From Propionibacteriaceae bacterium (GTDB lineage Bacteria; Actinomycetota; Actinomycetes; Propionibacteriales; Propionibacteriaceae), in contig JAISHO010000042.1 in assembly GCA_031262485.1 (NCBI GenBank), positions 62,001-126,000 of the forward strand: a stretch of DNA of 64,000 nt, in the 5' to 3' direction. Within the stretch, counting starts at the first letter, position 1. Each line of letters begins with the position of its first letter. Positions 63,701 to 64,000 of the stretch are shown piece after piece. The translations under genes and the position numbers were made by a program. The notes under the pieces were generated by a model, which was not told the DNA's origin, made no database searches, and saw only the letters and a program-made list of their open reading frames with translations.

Positions 63701-64000
63701 CGTGACCGTCACCGACGCCTCCGGCGCGACCCTGTGCCAGACCTCGGCCGATCCTTCGACCGGCGAGTACCGCTGCGTCATGGAACCAGCTCCGGGCGAT
63801 CAGGCCGAGGTGACGGTGACCGCCACCGATGCGGTCGGCAACACGTCGACCGGCTCGAAGGTCGTCATCGACGCGGCCGCTCCGGCGACGCCGACGCTCG
63901 ACCCGTCGAATGGCTCCGTCATCACCGGTGTGGCCGAACCCGGCTCCACGGTGCGGATCAGCGACAGCGCTGGATCGACGCTGTGCGAGGTCACCGCCGA
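60774..64000 (+). CDS. large secreted surface protein with Ig-like repeats, 3' end outside window
   Basis: At least 1,075 residues, open at the window end. Basic N terminus with RRR and a hydrophobic stretch (residues 38-63) ending AQAAA forms a long signal peptide. Residues about 67-520 form a conserved-looking secreted domain, perhaps of the 'choice-of-anchor G' type (GTIFGNELDSVVEFAGAKAEN, QYPVVVSPL). From about residue 530 tandem repeats of 83-85 residues follow, each with a PxPxVxPxNG, VxGxAEPGSTV, LCQTxAD, TGAFxC pattern. It is likely an adhesin or stalk; a C-terminal anchor is to be expected downstream. ATG 60774 has a GGGGGG site 5 nt upstream. Confidence 0.85.
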   Translation, partial: MVFNHSFTPARRSAEPTTRGGAVTEALKKRFPAGRRRVLTGGVTGAFVVATIAGMVAPIIGAQAAATDRAEAEGRFIAGTIFGNELDSVVEFAGAKAENPSGQYPVVVSPLAAEVIGSLTLSYDAGASLFGDRGLLQIGSVNQYAAANDDGTAMAASGSVSDTGAIITSAESSQYPSSLRIDLSALVGDSIASVIGDFDLVFNGVAATAQAAPNQAPVGDYHVNEAKMMLQAPVVAAITSGVDEYIVPLVDGTINGLVGPEGTISRTLNTLEVLNPVLQFAGQEIEVNTSFEVDLAGAMAPLLTNSYGQEGVIVNLADGYVYIDMARFFGENGLNDLPVNSELISSTTINAILQGLTSAMDDLNAAFSNAVRTALESAYLTIQGGFTTPLGGFTMNFEGTVLEFLDGTVPEERALVSANFIGISMDFSVADFIAPIGDLLWDAFFSETSLYATVNQSILQNITGPVISVLSPVFSGLSELISVRINVQEPAPALPNQAFTQRAMQITFLEVGGSTGAGRLDLASATVRTASPDTTPPDPPIVDPTNGRVVTGTAEPGAIIGVLNESNVILCETIADPTTGAFTCTPSPVPGNGTAIYVVAVDQAANMSAPTPVIISSNPPPAPVVNPSNGTVVSGTVKAGLAAVLVMNTNGDLLCQIAPNRDGSFACETSQPMADGEVGYVVAADSRSNMSPFTPFIVDAVAPAAPVAGPSNGLAVVGTAEPGSTIAVVDATGEVLLGQGQADPSTGAFAIALSPAQADGATIHIGAIDAASNVSALTPVVVDAAPPSTPVVDPTNGLTVTGVAEPGSTVAVLDETGATMLCQTTANTTTGAFTCVPMPRPADGATLLVVAFDRSENLSQPAAVVVDSQAPQPPVLDPSNGSVITGVAEAGSSVTISDSNGATLCQTTADATTGAFSCPPSPAPGHGTTIRAIATDPVGNTSSAGSVVIDAQAPTVPTTEPSNGTAILGVAEPGSTVTVTDASGATLCQTSADPSTGEYRCVMEPAPGDQAEVTVTATDAVGNTSTGSKVVIDAAAPATPTLDPSNGSVITGVAEPGSTVRISDSAGSTLCEVTA
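62370..64000 (+). repeat. tandem bacterial Ig-like repeat units
   Basis: At least seven units begin near 62370, 62625, 62866, 63118, 63370, 63619 and 63868, period about 249-255 bp. Units from 63118 onward are most alike at the DNA level, pointing to recent expansion by recombination. Confidence 0.8.

Noticed and set aside
1..64000. tRNA or rRNA genes, insertion sequences with transposase, integrase genes
   Set aside because: I looked in the larger spacers on both strands and found no cloverleaf, rRNA segment or transposase/integrase motif.

Overview
The window comes from a high-GC Gram-positive bacterium (Actinomycetota). The evidence is a dcw cell-wall cluster with an actinobacterial MraZ/DUF3040 neighbourhood, a PASTA-type Ser/Thr kinase, a class II DAHP synthase, a HelD-family helicase, and an mshD-ppk-mutT1 block that implies mycothiol as the thiol. 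Many genes begin right after a TAnnnT -10 box with only 5-7 nt before the start codon, which is the signature of leaderless transcripts. An Actinomycetaceae-like host is plausible but cannot be proved from the sequence alone.

Layout. 1-7.8 kb: minus-strand dcw operon read mraZ, rsmH, ftsL-like, ftsI, mraY, murD, ftsW (cut by the window edge), with murE and murF absent from their usual place and a four-copy MraZ operator upstream. 7.8-21.7 kb: housekeeping genes (HelD helicase, metF, polyprenyl diphosphate synthase, PknB-like kinase, metallo-beta-lactamase-fold protein, threonine aldolase, DAHP synthase, GH13 glucosidase, serC). 21.7-22.8 kb: a long non-coding stretch that seems to hold two tandem, paralogous structured RNAs, each with its own promoter. 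22.8-24.4 kb: an unknown gene and a PIN toxin/antitoxin pair. 24.6-34.5 kb: a carbohydrate locus with a divergent ROK regulator, a ribose-type ABC importer, three Gfo/Idh/MocA oxidoreductases and a TIM-barrel isomerase.

34.6-52.3 kb: ychF followed by an accessory region. It holds a two-gene ATPase plus PD-(D/E)XK nuclease module, antitoxin and nucleotidyltransferase remnants, a large secreted GH30 enzyme, a HEPN-like AT-rich gene, an MFS plus lincosamide-nucleotidyltransferase-like pair flanked by copies of the ychF 3' end, and an XRE/ImmA/PIN-like three-gene operon. This has the look of an integration hot spot with defence and toxin-antitoxin cargo.

52.6-64 kb: mshD (with an insert), a polyphosphate kinase with an approximately 880-residue low-complexity N-terminal extension, a Nudix-phosphatase MutT1, an unknown membrane protein, and the first 1,075 codons of a large secreted protein with an anchor-type N-terminal region and tandem Ig-like repeats that runs off the window.

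The best candidates for new biology are the tandem structured RNAs (21.8-22.4 kb), the ATPase/nuclease pair (37.5-39.1 kb), the XRE-ImmA-PIN operon (49.0-50.8 kb) and the cassette bounded by ychF 3'-end copies (46.7-48.8 kb).
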